Below, piece after piece: positions 21,913 to 32,466 of a DNA stretch of 64,000 nucleotides. Every line of letters starts with the position of its first letter. Position 1 is the first letter of the stretch. The DNA is taken from positions 50,206,927 through 50,270,926 of the forward strand of contig CM065700.1 in NCBI GenBank assembly GCA_017654935.2, read 5' to 3'. Origin of the DNA: Phymorhynchus buccinoides (taxonomy: Eukaryota; Mollusca; Gastropoda; Neogastropoda; Raphitomidae). Below the pieces are notes generated by a model. The model saw nothing but the letters and a program-made list of their open reading frames with translations, was not told where the DNA came from and did not search any database. The translations under genes were made by a program, and so were the position numbers.

Positions 21913-22412
21913 GTAAGGCACTGACCACTATGACCAAGGTAAGGCACTGACCGCTATGACCAAGGTAAGGCACTGATCGCTATGACCAAGGTAAGGCACT
22001 GATCGCTATGTCCAAGGTAAGGCACTGACCGCTATGACCAAGGTAATGACTGCTATGACCAAGGTAATGACCGCTATGACCAAGGTAATGCACTGATCGC
22101 TATGACCAAGGTAAGGCACTGACCTCTATGACCAAGGTAAGGCCGCTATGACCAAGGTAAGGCACTGACCGTTATGACCAAGGTAATGACCACTATGACC
22201 AAGGTAAGGCACTGACCGCTATGACCAAGGTAAGGCACTGACCGTTATGACCAAGGTAATGACCACTATGACCAAGGTAAGGCACTGACCGCTATGACCA
22301 AGGTAAGGCACTGACCGCTATGACCAAGGTAAGGCACTGACCGCTATGACCAAGGTAAGGCACTGACCGCTATGACCAAGGTAAGGCACTGACCGCTATG
22401 ACCAAGGTAAGG
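21913..22412 (+). repeat. Short minisatellite, about 26 bp, carrying the exon G 5' splice site
   Basis: About 20 copies of the exon's last bases plus donor: CTGACCGCTATGACCAAG then GTAAGGCA. Shorter units of about 18 bp also occur (ATGACCAAGGTAATGACC). All or nearly all copies keep the AAG-GTAAG/GTAAT junction. With a 26-bp unit, each extra unit retained would shift the frame. Confidence 0.93.
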
Positions 22413-22989
22413 CGCTGAAAGTCTTCCTTCATTTAGTTCGCTGTGCCCTTTATACAGACAAACCTGTTATCTTTCTACATTTCATCTGTGTCTTCATAAA
22501 AATGTCTTTGCTCTTTGAAATAGAGACTGGAGCCACAACTTGGATTCCTCAGTTTAAAGCCCCAAGGTTCGAAATGGAATGCAGCGTGTGCGCAGAGCTC
22601 TGATCCAGTGTTTAGTCTCTGATCCAGTGTTTAGTTGTATTGTTGCGCTACAGGTATGTGTCGCCACGCCCTCAGTCCAGTCTTTGCTTTTCTTTGTCTC
22701 TTATAATTGATTTGGAATCGTCATGGATTCAGGGCTTGCTGTGTGTCTTAGAGCAATTACTGTTCACGTTTGATGTCTGAATTTATGGTCAAGAAACCAT
22801 CTTGATTCAGTTCTGCCATGAAGCAGAGTCATTCGTGAAAACAAGGCTGGACGCAAAGAACTTGGAGATGGCGGACAAAGTTGTGCTTCTGTGTGATGCA
22901 GACACTAAAACTCCAAACTTTCATTGGAAATGGGCTTCCTATAGACTTCAGCTGTGTTTCTATGTCGCAAAGAGGTTTGGTTACCATTT
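22413..22989 (+). other. VPS53 intron, nothing recognised
   Basis: Unique-looking intronic sequence. A 66-codon open frame at 22802-23002 (+) has no motif I recognise and is probably chance or an old mobile-element remnant. TCTCTGATCCAGTGTTTAG is tandemly duplicated near 22595-22635. Confidence 0.5.
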
Positions 22990-23062
22990 AGTTTGTATTT
23001 GACACACCATATGCTGTGGTTGATGATAGAGGCTGTTGGCGATCAGAACGGCTATGTGACAA
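22990..23062 (+). pseudogene. Decayed copy of the exon H 5' edge
   Basis: ACACACCATATGCTGTGGTT and GATGATAGAGGCTGTTGGCG, ATCAGAACGGCTATGTGAC match the start of exon H and its preceding intron. The acceptor AG is lost (CCATATG where the true exon has CCAGATG). Confidence 0.85.
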
Positions 23063-23143
23063 CCCACCCCCCACCCCATGTAATGTATGATAATATAGAA
23101 GGTTGTTATAGTAACTGTATGATTTTAATTAATGACACACCAG

Positions 23144-23292
23144 ATGCCGTGGTCGACGATAGAGGCTGTTGGCGATCAGAGCGGCTATGTGACGGCCATC
23201 ACGGCTCACCTCAAGCAGAACGTGCCGGTCATCAGAGACAACCTGCTGTCTTCACGGAAATACTTCACACAGTTCTGCGTCAAGTTCGCCAA
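23144..23292 (+). CDS. VPS53: VPS53 exon H
   Basis: Acceptor CACACCAG ends at 23143; donor GTGAGT begins at 23293. 49 codons plus 2 bases encode the VGDQSGYVT segment and then [27 protein letters not shown], closely matching the conserved VPS53 C-terminal half. The polypyrimidine tract is poor (TTTTAATTAATGACACACCAG). Confidence 0.94.
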
Positions 23293-23403
23293 GTGAGTCC
23301 TCACTCAGTGATGTTGTGGCACTATTGCTAATGAGTGTGAGATATCAACTAAATATCGATAGTTATTGAACGGAGACTAAAGTGTTGAAAGAGTCTGAAC
23401 ATT

Positions 23404-23462
23404 GCAACCTGCTGTCTTCACGGAAATACTTCACCCAGTTCTGCATCAAGTTCACCAAGTAA
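23404..23462 (+). pseudogene. Copy of the exon H 3' edge
   Basis: AACCTGCTGTCTTCACGGAA, ATACTTCACCCAGTTCTGCA and TCAAGTTCACCAAGTAATTG match the end of exon H. The donor has changed from AAGTGAGT to AAGTAATT. It is flanked by sequence unrelated to the exon. Confidence 0.85.
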
Positions 23463-23639
23463 TTGATTGATCACGGTCATCTTCTTGCCCTTTACCCATT
23501 GTTTTGTGATCAGACACATGCTTGCAGGATTATAAAGAGTGCTCACTGCCTTGTTTGTCATTTTGATCCTTTCTACGAGGACATATTAATAAACTTTATT
23601 ATAAAGTTGACTGGAGTGGAGTTAATATAGCAACCTGCT

Positions 23640-23842
23640 GCCACGGATGATGATGATGATGATGACGATGATGATGATGATGATGACGATGATGACAATT
23701 ATAATTTTGATGATGGTGATGATGATGATGATTTTGATGATGATGATGACGACGTTGATGACGACGACGATGATGATGATGATGATGATGATGATGACGA
23801 CGACGATGACGACGACGATGATGATGATGATGATGACGATGT
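23640..23842 (+). repeat. (GAT/GAC)n trinucleotide tract
   Basis: About 200 bp of GATGATGAC-type repeat directly upstream of exon I; it leaves only about 10 bases (GTGTTGTTTCAG) of ordinary acceptor sequence. Open frames coding poly-His, poly-Ile or poly-Met across it are artefacts. Confidence 0.95.
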
Positions 23843-23852
23843 GTTGTTTCAG

Positions 23853-23922
23853 TTCCTTCATCCCCAAGTTCATCCACACCCTGTTCAAATGTAAGCCAGG
23901 CAGCACTGTGGCAGCAGAACAG
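23853..23922 (+). CDS. VPS53: VPS53 exon I
   Basis: Acceptor GTTTCAG ends at 23852; donor GTCAGT begins at 23923. One base completes the Asn codon of exon H, then 23 codons: SFIPKFIHTLFKCKPGSTVA AEQ, a strongly conserved VPS53 segment. Ends in phase 0. Confidence 0.94.
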
Positions 23923-24267
23923 GTCAGTCTCTCATTCTATCTCTCTCCCTCTCTCTCTGTTTCTTCCACCCTCTCTCTCTTCCCCCCACCCCCTCTCTCT
24001 CTCTCTGCTATATCTCTGCTTACTACTCTTTTCTATCTCTCCTTTTGTCTGTCTGTCTATCTGCCCCCCCCCCCCCCTCTCTTTCTCTTCTGACTGTTTA
24101 TCTTAGTCTCTCTCTCTGTGCCTGTTACTCTCTCTCATCGTCTCTCTCCTATTTTTTTCTAACGTGTTTTTCTTGTCATAGTTCTAAAAGAGCGAGAGTT
24201 AGGTGTGTTTTCTGTATGTGAACTGCTGGAGCTAGGGTCATGTGTTAGTTGTCTTATGGTGAATAAT

Positions 24268-24322
<55 letters not shown>

Positions 24323-24335
24323 GTTCTATTTACAG
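23923..24335 (+). repeat. Intron with CT-rich tract and (GT)n
   Basis: Polypyrimidine-rich low-complexity sequence from about 23935 to 24170 with a C-run near 24065, followed by a (GT) tract of roughly 50 bp at 24269-24321. It ends in TATTTACAG before exon J. Confidence 0.85.
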
Positions 24336-24421
24336 TTGTTATTGGACACCCACAGTCTGAAAACGGTGCTGCTAGAGTTACCCTCACTTGGGTCACAGGT
24401 TGCACGAAAAGCTCCGGCAAG
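24336..24421 (+). CDS. VPS53: VPS53 exon J
   Basis: Acceptor TTTACAG ends at 24335; donor GTCAGT begins at 24422. 28 codons plus 2 bases: [20 protein letters not shown] then QVARKAPA and a split Ser codon finished by exon K at 45246. This intron holds the Polinton. Confidence 0.95.
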
Positions 24422-24554
24422 GTCAGTTGAAAAAAATGTTCAAAACAATGATGGTTAATGCATTATATTTATCAATCAGCGTGCTTTAGCAGTGCAATAA
24501 TGATCAATGCAGTTGCAAGCTCTTGATTAGCGCCCTAGGGGAGTTTATAAGTTT

Positions 24555-24697
24555 AGAGAACAGAAGAAAGGGGATTCTGGCTCAAGAGGAAAATCTTCTA
24601 CTTTTAGATACAAAAACGCTACTTTAAGGGGTAAAAAAAGTAAAAATCCGTCACCCCCTTATTCTGTCAATTCGGAAGAAAAAACACTACTTTTAGG
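24555..24697 (+). repeat. Polinton left terminal inverted repeat
   Basis: Matches the reverse complement of 44043-44183 with about ten differences. Landmarks are GAAAGGGGATTCTGGCTCAA, CGCTACTTTAAGGGGT and ACACTACTTTTAGG. Similarity stops just after this, 60 bases before the polymerase start. Confidence 0.93.
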
Positions 24698-24759
24698 TGA
24701 AACAAAATTAATTATTTTTAATTTAACAAAATAATTTGAGTTAGAAAAAGGAACTCAAC

Positions 24760-27700
24760 ATGACAATGGCACTTGATGAAATAATTGAGCACTTAGACAA
24801 AGTTTTTAAAGAAACGGATTTAGAAGTTATTGAACCAGAAAATGTACTTGAAAGTGTAAAACATGCTATTTCGCAAATACCTAAAAAACTAGCTATAGAA
24901 CCACCAGTTAAAGTAATGTTAACAGTGTACGTAGATTATAAAACAATCCAAGGTGAGCAGCTTCAAGTATGGGTCTCTACTAAACAGCAAGTAGTTCTGA
25001 CTTATAATGATTTTACAGAAACCTGGGCAGACAATTTAATCACCCAGTTCATTAACGCATCAGAAGAGGCAAAACTGAGAGGATCTGGTTGGTCAGAAGG
25101 AGGAGTATTAGAAATTAAATTAAGGGAGAGTAAATATGCCCCCATCGTAGGAAACTCATTTATTCCTTTACCTAAAGAACTTGTTTTAAAACGTGCAGTA
25201 TTAAACATTAAGAATACAGATAACAAATGTTTTATGTGGTGTGTTTTAGCTAAACTTCATTATGCCAAAAAGAACGCAGAAAGAGTAATTAACTATCAGC
25301 CTTACATAAATGAATTAAACTTTGATGGAATCGACTTCCCTGTAAGCCTAAGCGAAGTTGATCAATTTGAAGAACAGAATAAACCAATTTCAATTAACAT
25401 CTACACATGGTCTGTAGAAGAAAACCTTAAACCAATCCGAGTTTCAAAGAACTCTCCCATGATTGGTGATCCTGATGAAAAACATATTGATCTTCTCTTA
25501 GTAACAGACGGAACAAAAACACACTACACTTTAATCAGAACAATGAGCAGACTTATAAACTATACTACAAATCACAAAGAAAAACAAGAATTCTGTCGAA
25601 GATGTTTACTAAGAATGCCAAGTATTCAAGCAGCGGTTGAACATAGAAAACATTGTAATTCATCCATTGACTGTAATACTGAACTTATTACTCCGAAAGA
25701 AGGAAGTAAGGTGTTCTTTAAAAACTGGAAGAAACTGCAATTAAGTCCTTATGTTGTTTATGCTGATTTCGAGTCAATCATTGTACCCTATCAAGGACCA
25801 GCTCCTAAAAATCTTCCTAAAACTGTTTTATTGAATAATCATCAAATCTGTTCATTCGCATTTATTGTTCTTAGATCAGATGGGATACATTTTGAACCTG
25901 AACTTTATAGAGGACCCGATGCTGCAAAAATCTTTTTAATGAGAATGATGAAACTACGAAATGAACTATCTAACCAACTAAATTTATTAGATTTAATCAT
26001 GACGCCTGAAGATTTAATTCAATTCGAATCAGCTACTGAATGTTGGATTTGCAGAAAAGGGTTTGTGGAAGAGGAATCCCCTGACTGTCCAGACAACCAT
26101 AAAGTACGAGACCATGATCACATTAGTGGAAAATTCAGAGGAGCAGCACACAACTCCTGTAATCTCCAGTTAAAGTTTGAACCGAGGAATTGGAAACTGC
26201 CTATATTCTTTCACAATCTACGTGGCTATGACTCTCATTTAATTCTACAAGCAGTTACTGATGAATTTAGAACCGTCAGTTGTATAGCTCAGTCTTCAGA
26301 AAAGTACATGACATTTACATTAGGTCAATTATCTTTTTATGATTCACTACAACATATGATGGGCTCGTTAGAATCTTTAGGTCAGTCACTATCCAAATGT
26401 CCTATAACAGAAAAATACTTTGATCCAACACTTGTACGAAAAGGAGTATACCCTTATGAGTACATGAGTAGTTGGGATAAATTTGACGATTTAAAATTAC
26501 CTCCCAAAGGCGCATTCTACTCTAGTTTAAAAGGAAAAGATATAAGCGACTCTGACTACAACCATGCTCAGTCAGCGTGGATTAAGTTAAAATGCCAGAC
26601 CATGGGAGACTACCACGACGCCTACTTGATGGCTGACGTTTGTTTGCTTGCAGATGTATTCGAGAACTACAGAAAAACGTGTATGAAACATTACAGTCTA
26701 GACCCTGCTAATTATATCACTGCTCCTGGTATGAGTTGGGATGCTTTCTTAAGATTTACCAAAATACAGATTGACTTACTCTCCGATCTACCAACTCTTC
26801 AGATGATTGAAGACGGACTACGCGGAGGAATCTCTATGGCTTCACACGGTTACTGCAAGGCCAACAACAAGTACTTAGACGACTACGATCCTACAAAACC
26901 ATCAAATTATATCATGTATTTAGATGCAAACAATCTCTATGGTTGGGCGATGTGCCAGTCACTACCATTACGTAATTTTAAAATGTTAACATCGCCTTTT
27001 GATTTTAATATCACGGAGTTCTTAGAATGGCTTTTAAAGTTACCAGATTCCCACAAAACAGGATTTATTTTAGAAGTCGACTTAGATTATCCGGATGAAC
27101 TCCATGACCTACACAATGACTACCCGTTAGCCGCAGAAAGACTTCAGGTGGGATCAGAGTTACCAAAACTTGTTCCTAATCTGCAGAACAAAAAAAAATA
27201 CGTCTGTCATTATCGACTCCTTCAATTCTACTTACGTCACGGATTAAGACTAACAGCAGTTCATAGAATCATTTCGTTCACTCAGAGGAAGTTTATGGAA
27301 CCATATATAATGAAGAACACTAATCTCAGAACTCAAGCTACTGACGCCTCAGAAAAAGACTTCTTTAAACTAATGAACAACAGTTGTTTTGGAAAGACAA
27401 TGGAAAACCCGCACAAACGCAAAGACGTCAGATTAGTAACACAAGAAAACAAAGCAATCAAATTAACTTCAAAACCTAATTATCAAGACTTCAAAAAATT
27501 CCATGACAACCTTTACGGTATCATGATGAAAAAACTTAAAGTAAAACTAGATAACCCAGTCTTCATTGGGTTTTCTGTTCTTGAACTCTCTAAACTATTG
27601 ATGTTGGAATTTTTATACGACTACTTTAAACCACTCTACCCGGGATCTAAAGTACTCTACACAGATACGGACTCATTTATTCTAGACATTCCGTCTGAAG

Positions 27701-28137
27701 ACTTTTATAAAGATTTAGAGACAGATTCAGCAAAAGGTGTTGACTCCTGGTATGACACCTCTGACTACCCAAGTGAATCTCCATTACATTCATCCGTAAA
27801 TAAAAAGGTAATCGGTAAGATGAAGGATGAACTGAATGGAACTATAATCAAAGAGTACGTTGGTCTGAGAGCAAAGATGTATTCAATTGCCAGCCAAACT
27901 AGTGTAATTAAAAAAGCAAAAGGAATTTCTAGACCTGTTGTTCAAATGGTTATGACACACGACAACTACAAAGAAGCACTGTTCGACAACAAAACATTCT
28001 ATCATGACAACATAAAAATACAATCTATTCTATCATCCTTACCATTCCACTACAAAGTGCATATTTGTACAAGATTAGCTTGGAAGACAGAAATAAAACC
28101 AAGAGTGTCTTACTACCACAACTCCCAATCCAGGTAA
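24760..28137 (+). CDS. Polinton protein-primed DNA polymerase B, 3' end displaced by DIRS insertion
   Basis: Replicative polymerase expected to copy the linear element from a terminal protein. The 3'-5' exonuclease motifs are visible: ADFES near residue 334, HNLRGYDSH near 485-493, and YLMADVCLLAD near 622-632. Polymerase motifs follow: A, YLDANNLYG near 720; B, KLMNNSCFGKTMEN near 870; C, YTDTDSF near 967. A Cys/His cluster with DHDHISGKFRGAAH near 428-467 resembles the HNH-like zinc motif found in many of these polymerases. All catalytic residues I can see are present. From about residue 1088 (28023) the frame runs into the DIRS terminal repeat, so the last 38 residues are foreign. The original tail, in frame, resumes at 34149. 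The first ATG after the TIR is used as the start. Confidence 0.93.
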   Translation: MTMALDEIIEHLDKVFKETDLEVIEPENVLESVKHAISQIPKKLAIEPPVKVMLTVYVDYKTIQGEQLQVWVSTKQQVVLTYNDFTETWADNLITQFINASEEAKLRGSGWSEGGVLEIKLRESKYAPIVGNSFIPLPKELVLKRAVLNIKNTDNKCFMWCVLAKLHYAKKNAERVINYQPYINELNFDGIDFPVSLSEVDQFEEQNKPISINIYTWSVEENLKPIRVSKNSPMIGDPDEKHIDLLLVTDGTKTHYTLIRTMSRLINYTTNHKEKQEFCRRCLLRMPSIQAAVEHRKHCNSSIDCNTELITPKEGSKVFFKNWKKLQLSPYVVYADFESIIVPYQGPAPKNLPKTVLLNNHQICSFAFIVLRSDGIHFEPELYRGPDAAKIFLMRMMKLRNELSNQLNLLDLIMTPEDLIQFESATECWICRKGFVEEESPDCPDNHKVRDHDHISGKFRGAAHNSCNLQLKFEPRNWKLPIFFHNLRGYDSHLILQAVTDEFRTVSCIAQSSEKYMTFTLGQLSFYDSLQHMMGSLESLGQSLSKCPITEKYFDPTLVRKGVYPYEYMSSWDKFDDLKLPPKGAFYSSLKGKDISDSDYNHAQSAWIKLKCQTMGDYHDAYLMADVCLLADVFENYRKTCMKHYSLDPANYITAPGMSWDAFLRFTKIQIDLLSDLPTLQMIEDGLRGGISMASHGYCKANNKYLDDYDPTKPSNYIMYLDANNLYGWAMCQSLPLRNFKMLTSPFDFNITEFLEWLLKLPDSHKTGFILEVDLDYPDELHDLHNDYPLAAERLQVGSELPKLVPNLQNKKKYVCHYRLLQFYLRHGLRLTAVHRIISFTQRKFMEPYIMKNTNLRTQATDASEKDFFKLMNNSCFGKTMENPHKRKDVRLVTQENKAIKLTSKPNYQDFKKFHDNLYGIMMKKLKVKLDNPVFIGFSVLELSKLLMLEFLYDYFKPLYPGSKVLYTDTDSFILDIPSEDFYKDLETDSAKGVDSWYDTSDYPSESPLHSSVNKKVIGKMKDELNGTIIKEYVGLRAKMYSIASQTSVIKKAKGISRPVVQMVMTHDNYKEALFDNKTFYHDNIKIQSILSSLPFHYKVHICTRLAWKTEIKPRVSYYHNSQSR

Positions 28138-28167
28138 CTTCCGGTTAAGCAGACTACTCACTTTCTT
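28039..28167 (+). repeat. DIRS left inverted terminal repeat
   Basis: About 129 bp from TTACCATTCCACTACAAAGT to GCAGACTACTCACTTTCTT, matching the reverse complement of 33978-34105. The 16 bases outside it (28023-28038) are found, complemented, only in the internal complementary region. Confidence 0.92.
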
Positions 28168-28240
28168 TCAAGCTAGCATGGAAGGCAGGTTTGTTTTTCT
28201 GTTTCTCCAGGAATTTTGTCTCCTGCTTTCAGCTTAATGA

Positions 28241-29990
28241 GTGTCTTTTGTTTTCCTTTGGTTTTCTTTGTGTTGCTTTGCTACTTGGGTAAGTTCGTTC
28301 GGCCCTCCCCCCTTTTTGGTTGTAATCTTTGTGAAGATTTCGGGCCTGTTGGTCAAAAGGTGGGCGTGGCTTCTGGCTTCGGGTTTCGCGTTATGGAATC
28401 TACTCCTTCTAAAGAAGGTTGTAGATTCTTCGGCGTTAGTTAGCAAACCTTCAAGTAGTTCAACTAAGGAACCTCAGCCTTCTCCTCCCAGGGATGACAA
28501 AGACCGTTTTCTAAAATCTAGTCCTTCAGAAAAGTCTTTGTCCAAGTCAAATCTCGGTCAAGAAGTTCGAGTAAGTCTCATTCTTCGCGTTCGGTTCAAG
28601 ATACAAAGCAAGTGGTGTCGGAATTGCTGGCTCATTTGCGTTCTACGGGCGAATAGTCTTCGGCCATGCCGTTCTCCTTCTCCCAAGTGGATTCGGCTGG
28701 TTTGGTCCAGCACATTTCGGTGGGTGATTCTCATGTTGTTGGGTGTTTTGGACGTTGACCCGGCCTTTCCGACGGTTGGTCTTCCACTCCAGGATTCGTT
28801 GTCCGTTGAAGATCTCTCACGGATGGAGCTGCAAACCGGCATCCGGGTTTTTCCCGAACAAGGTCAGTACGGCTCTTCTAGCCAAGCTAGCTCCCGTACC
28901 CCATTGGTTCCTGGCGTTCATGATACCGCACGGGCACTTCCGGTTCTGGAAGAAGAAGCTGCGAAGAAACCGGTGGTGCTGTCCGACTTGTCTTACAGAG
29001 CTATAGACAACCGGGCGGTACCCACCGATGCCACCATTACGCCTGGTGATGCCGGCCGAAAAACGGACGATGCCGCTAATGGGGGTAGCTTCCCTGGCGA
29101 CGGCAGCCTCGGTGCCTTAGGCACCGGGCCGGCATCCGCACCCGGAGTTCTCCGAGCGGACCGGCCACGGCGACATGGTCTCGCGGGTCCACCACGGGCA
29201 CGGCGGCTACGGCCTCTCCCGTGGGTGGTCCCTGGCGACGGCAGCCTCGGTGCCTTGGGCACCGGGCCGGCATCCGCACCCGGGGTTCTCCGGAGCGGAC
29301 CGGCCACGGCAACATGGTCTCGCGGGTCCACCACGGGCACGTCGGCTACGGCCTCTCCCGTTGGTGGTCCCTGGCGACGGCAGCCTCGGTGCCTTAGGCA
29401 CCGGGCCGGTATCCGCACCCGGAGTTCTCCGAGCGGACCGGCCACAGCGACATGGTCTCGCGGGTCCACCACGGGCACGGCGGCTACGGCCTCTCCCGTG
29501 GGTGGTCCCTGGCGACGGCAGCCTCGGTGCCTTAGGCACCGGGCCGGCATCCGCACCCGGGGTTCTCCGGAGCGGACCGGCCACGGCGACATGGTCTCGC
29601 GGGTCCACCACGGTCACGGCGGCTACGGCCTCTCCCGTGGGTAGTCCCCAGGCCCAGGGCCGTACGACGGCGGGCAGTCAGTCCATGGGACGTTTGCCTC
29701 AGCCCGTACCGGTCACGCCCGTTACCGCTGGTATGGTTCTTCAGCGGACCTACTCTCACCAGGAGGTTATGGACCTTTTGTCGGGTTGTTCTTCCTTCGG
29801 TCTGTCAGCTCAACCAGCGGCGTCAGTTACGACTTCGGGTCACACGGTGGATTCTATGGAAGAGGTTTTTTCAGATCCTTCTGTTTCTGTCATTCAAGGG
29901 TATCTGGCGGCCTTGCAGCCTTACTGCGCTCCTTCTTTCACGGTTGCAACCGAGAGTTGTTCAACCGTACCCTTGTTGTCTTCCTTCTGA
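28241..29990 (+). pseudogene. DIRS gag-like ORF1, frameshifted
   Basis: Two overlapping open frames (28241-29644 and 29175-29990) appear to be parts of one coding region in the ORF1/gag position of DIRS elements. A block of four GC-rich repeats of 138/139 bp lies inside (29093-29640). One unit is a base longer, which swaps frames. The later part has plain Ser/Pro/Val-rich sequence (TYSHQEVMDLLSG, FSDPSVSVIQGYLAALQPY). I recognise no specific domain, and the assignment rests on position. Confidence 0.6.
29093..29640 (+). repeat. GC-rich tandem repeat of 138/139 bp, four copies
   Basis: Unit landmarks are CCTGGCGACGGCAGCCTCGG, GCACCGGGCCGGCATCCGCA and GACATGGTCTCGCGGGTCCA. Unit starts fall at 29093, 29231, 29370 and 29508. 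138 bp equals 46 codons, so the repeat preserves a coding frame except across the one 139-bp unit. Confidence 0.9.
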
Positions 29991-30822
29991 ACGAATTTTT
30001 GCGGGGGCAACGGCCCCGGCTTCGCCGTTCTTTCGAATGATGTCTGTTCTGGCAGGCATGGTTTCTTCTGATTACAACCATGAGTTGTTCAACCAGTTGT
30101 CTCGTTCACCCGTTCCAGTAATCCTTTTTGGTCTGGTTCCGTCCCGATCGAACTATACTGTCCGGCTAACATGATCTTCCATGCCCAGCCGTCAGCTCAG
30201 TTGTTTGACTGGGTGGCGTTGAAATGGGTTAAGTCTACGTCACGTTTGCACACTGTTTCGCTTTTTGTCTACATGTTTTCCTTTTCGGTGGGGACATTTC
30301 CGCGTCATCTGGTTAGATTTGACGTCATGCGATAGCAACTATGTTGCTCTTTCGGTCTGTCCCTACGTCAGAGGTAGTTTTTTATTTTTACCTTCCAACG
30401 GTCTTAGCATGTAGAGTTGGTTACGAAGTGCAGTCGCACATTCGTACCGTGGCTTCTCAGTTTGCTAGTTCAGAGGTTGAATCTGCTGTTTTGCGGATTC
30501 TCATCTTAATCATTTAGTACTAGCTGTCTCTTCCCGTCATCGATCCTTTGCTTGCCCATTCTGAACAAGTCTTGTCCAAATGTGGGCCATTTTGTTTTTG
30601 ACTCAGACTCGCCACTTCGATTTTTTCTGGTTCGAAAGGGCGTAGCAGCGTGTGGTGGCCCGGTCCGGCCACTCATAGTCCGTTTTGTATCGGCCTTGGC
30701 TGCTCTAGGTGACTCCATGCGGAGTTTGTCATCTCCTGGCTGCTTTTCCAGGATGTTGTCTCGGTGGAGTCCACTCAGGTTCTGCCCCAGGATGATGCTT
30801 TCGGTACCCTTCTGTCTCGTGG

Positions 30823-32448
30823 GTGCCGATTGTCTTTTCTCCGCCTGCAGATCCTCTTCGCTTTCAGATCTTGGACGCAGAGGTCAAGTCCCTTCTGGAC
30901 AAGGGTGCTGTGATTCCAGTACCCAACCCAGGCCCGGGTTTCTACTCGCGCATGTTCACTGTACCAAAGAAGAACTGTGAGTTCCGTCCAGTGCTGGACT
31001 TGTCTCCTCTCAATGCTTTTCTGCGCCCCATGGCGTTCAGAATGGAGACGGCTGCTTCGGTTCACAACTTCATCCAGCCGGGGGATTGGGCGACTTCCAT
31101 AGACCTCAAGGATGCCTTTTTCCATATTTCGATCCACCCAGATCGAAGGCATCTCTTGAGGTTCGTATGGGGGAACACGACTTATCAGTTCGTAGCCCTT
31201 CCCTCCGGGCTCTCTCTGGCCCCTTGGATTTTCACCATGGTGGTCAGGGAGTTCGTCGGCGTGGCCGGGTCCAGAGGGATCCGGCTCAAGGTGTACCTGG
31301 ACGGCTGGCTCACCTCGGCTCAGTCCAGGGACCGGTGCCAGGAACACACTTCGGAGCTCCAGGACCTGTCCGTCCAGGTTGGTTTTCAACATGAACGTCA
31401 AAAAGTCGGATTAGACTCCGGCCCAGGAATTCAAATTTCTGGGGATGGTCTTCAATACCCAGACGTTCACGGTCTGTCCGTCTCCGGATCAGATCCAGTC
31501 CATTCAGTCCTTTCGGGAAAGTGTTCTGTTGGCAGGTTCAGCAACGGTTCGTCAACTTCTCAAGTTGCTGGGCATCATGGAGTCTTTGGCAGACCTCTTG
31601 CCTCTGGGACGTCTGCACAGGCGTCCGTTACAACGAAAGTGTGCGGAACTCAGGGTTTCTCATCTTCCTCTGGAATCTCAGATTGTTTTGGGCTCGTGGT
31701 TTCGTGGCTCAGTTCTCCAGTGGTTGGATCTGGTTTGGCTGGGGTCCTCTGTTCCCAGTCGGCCTCTCCACCATCAAGAATTCCTTTTCACGGATGCATC
31801 AAAGGAAGGTTGGGGGGCTCATCTGGACCGGTGAGAGGTTTCGGGGTTGTGGTCCAAGCAGATTCGTCTCTCCACATCAATTTTCTGGAGATGGAGGCGG
31901 TTTCGCTCGCGCTCAAAGCGCTACTTCCCCTGCTACGAGGCAAGTGGGTCACAGTTTGTGGCGACAACTCCACTTGCCTCTCGTACCTTCGGCGTCAGGG
32001 GGGCACGAAATCGTCTTCACTCTCCAGGAAGGCAGAGGAGATCCTGCTTTGGACTGCACAGAATTCCATTCTTCTAACCGTGGAGTTCTTTCCCGGGAAG
32101 TTGAATGTTCTCGCCGACCAGCTGGGCCGTTCCAACCAGGTGATTGCAACGGAGTGGACTCTCGTCCATCAGGTCCTTCAACCCATTTGGTCAATGTGGG
32201 GAAACCCACACATCGACTTGTTTGCAACTCGCTTCAGCCGGCGTCTTCCGCTTTTCGTCTCCCCGTTGGCAGATCCCTTGGCATGGGCAAGAAATGCCTT
32301 CAGTCTCCAGTGGACGGGTCTGTGGGCCTACGCCTACCCATCCACAGCTCTTCTTCCAAAGGTGTTGGAAAGGTGTGCTCGGGAGCGTCCTGCTCTGATC
32401 CTCATAGCGTCAGGATGGGAAACTGTCCGTTGTTCCCCGAGCTGTTAG
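30823..32448 (+). pseudogene. DIRS reverse transcriptase - RNase H, inactivated
   Basis: RT motifs: FRPVLDLSPLNAFL, then TSIDLKDAFFHISIHP, then FVALPSGLSLAPWIFT. The catalytic box reads YLDGWL where DIRS elements have YLDDWL; GGC at 31303-31305 stands for the second Asp. Around 31380-31440 the reading moves to another frame with an internal TAG, continues in 31445-31834 (RNase H start, LFTDASKEGWGAHLD), then returns to the first frame (INFLEMEAVSLALKALLPLL, GDNSTCLSYLRRQGG, HIDLFATRFSRRLPLF). At least two frameshifts plus a stop and a catalytic change make this a dead copy. Confidence 0.88.
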
Positions 32449-32466
32449 CTCTCACCCACGTTCCGG

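Noticed and set aside
22802..23002. 66-aa ORF in the VPS53 intron
   Set aside because: No motif, no splice context linking it with neighbouring exons in phase; exons G and H join directly in phase.
23599..24093. Poly-His, poly-Ile and poly-Met frames
   Set aside because: Direct products of a GAT/GAC trinucleotide tract.
24760..28137. The C-terminal 38 residues as part of the polymerase
   Set aside because: They are encoded by the DIRS terminal repeat, whose inverted copy lies at 33978-34105.
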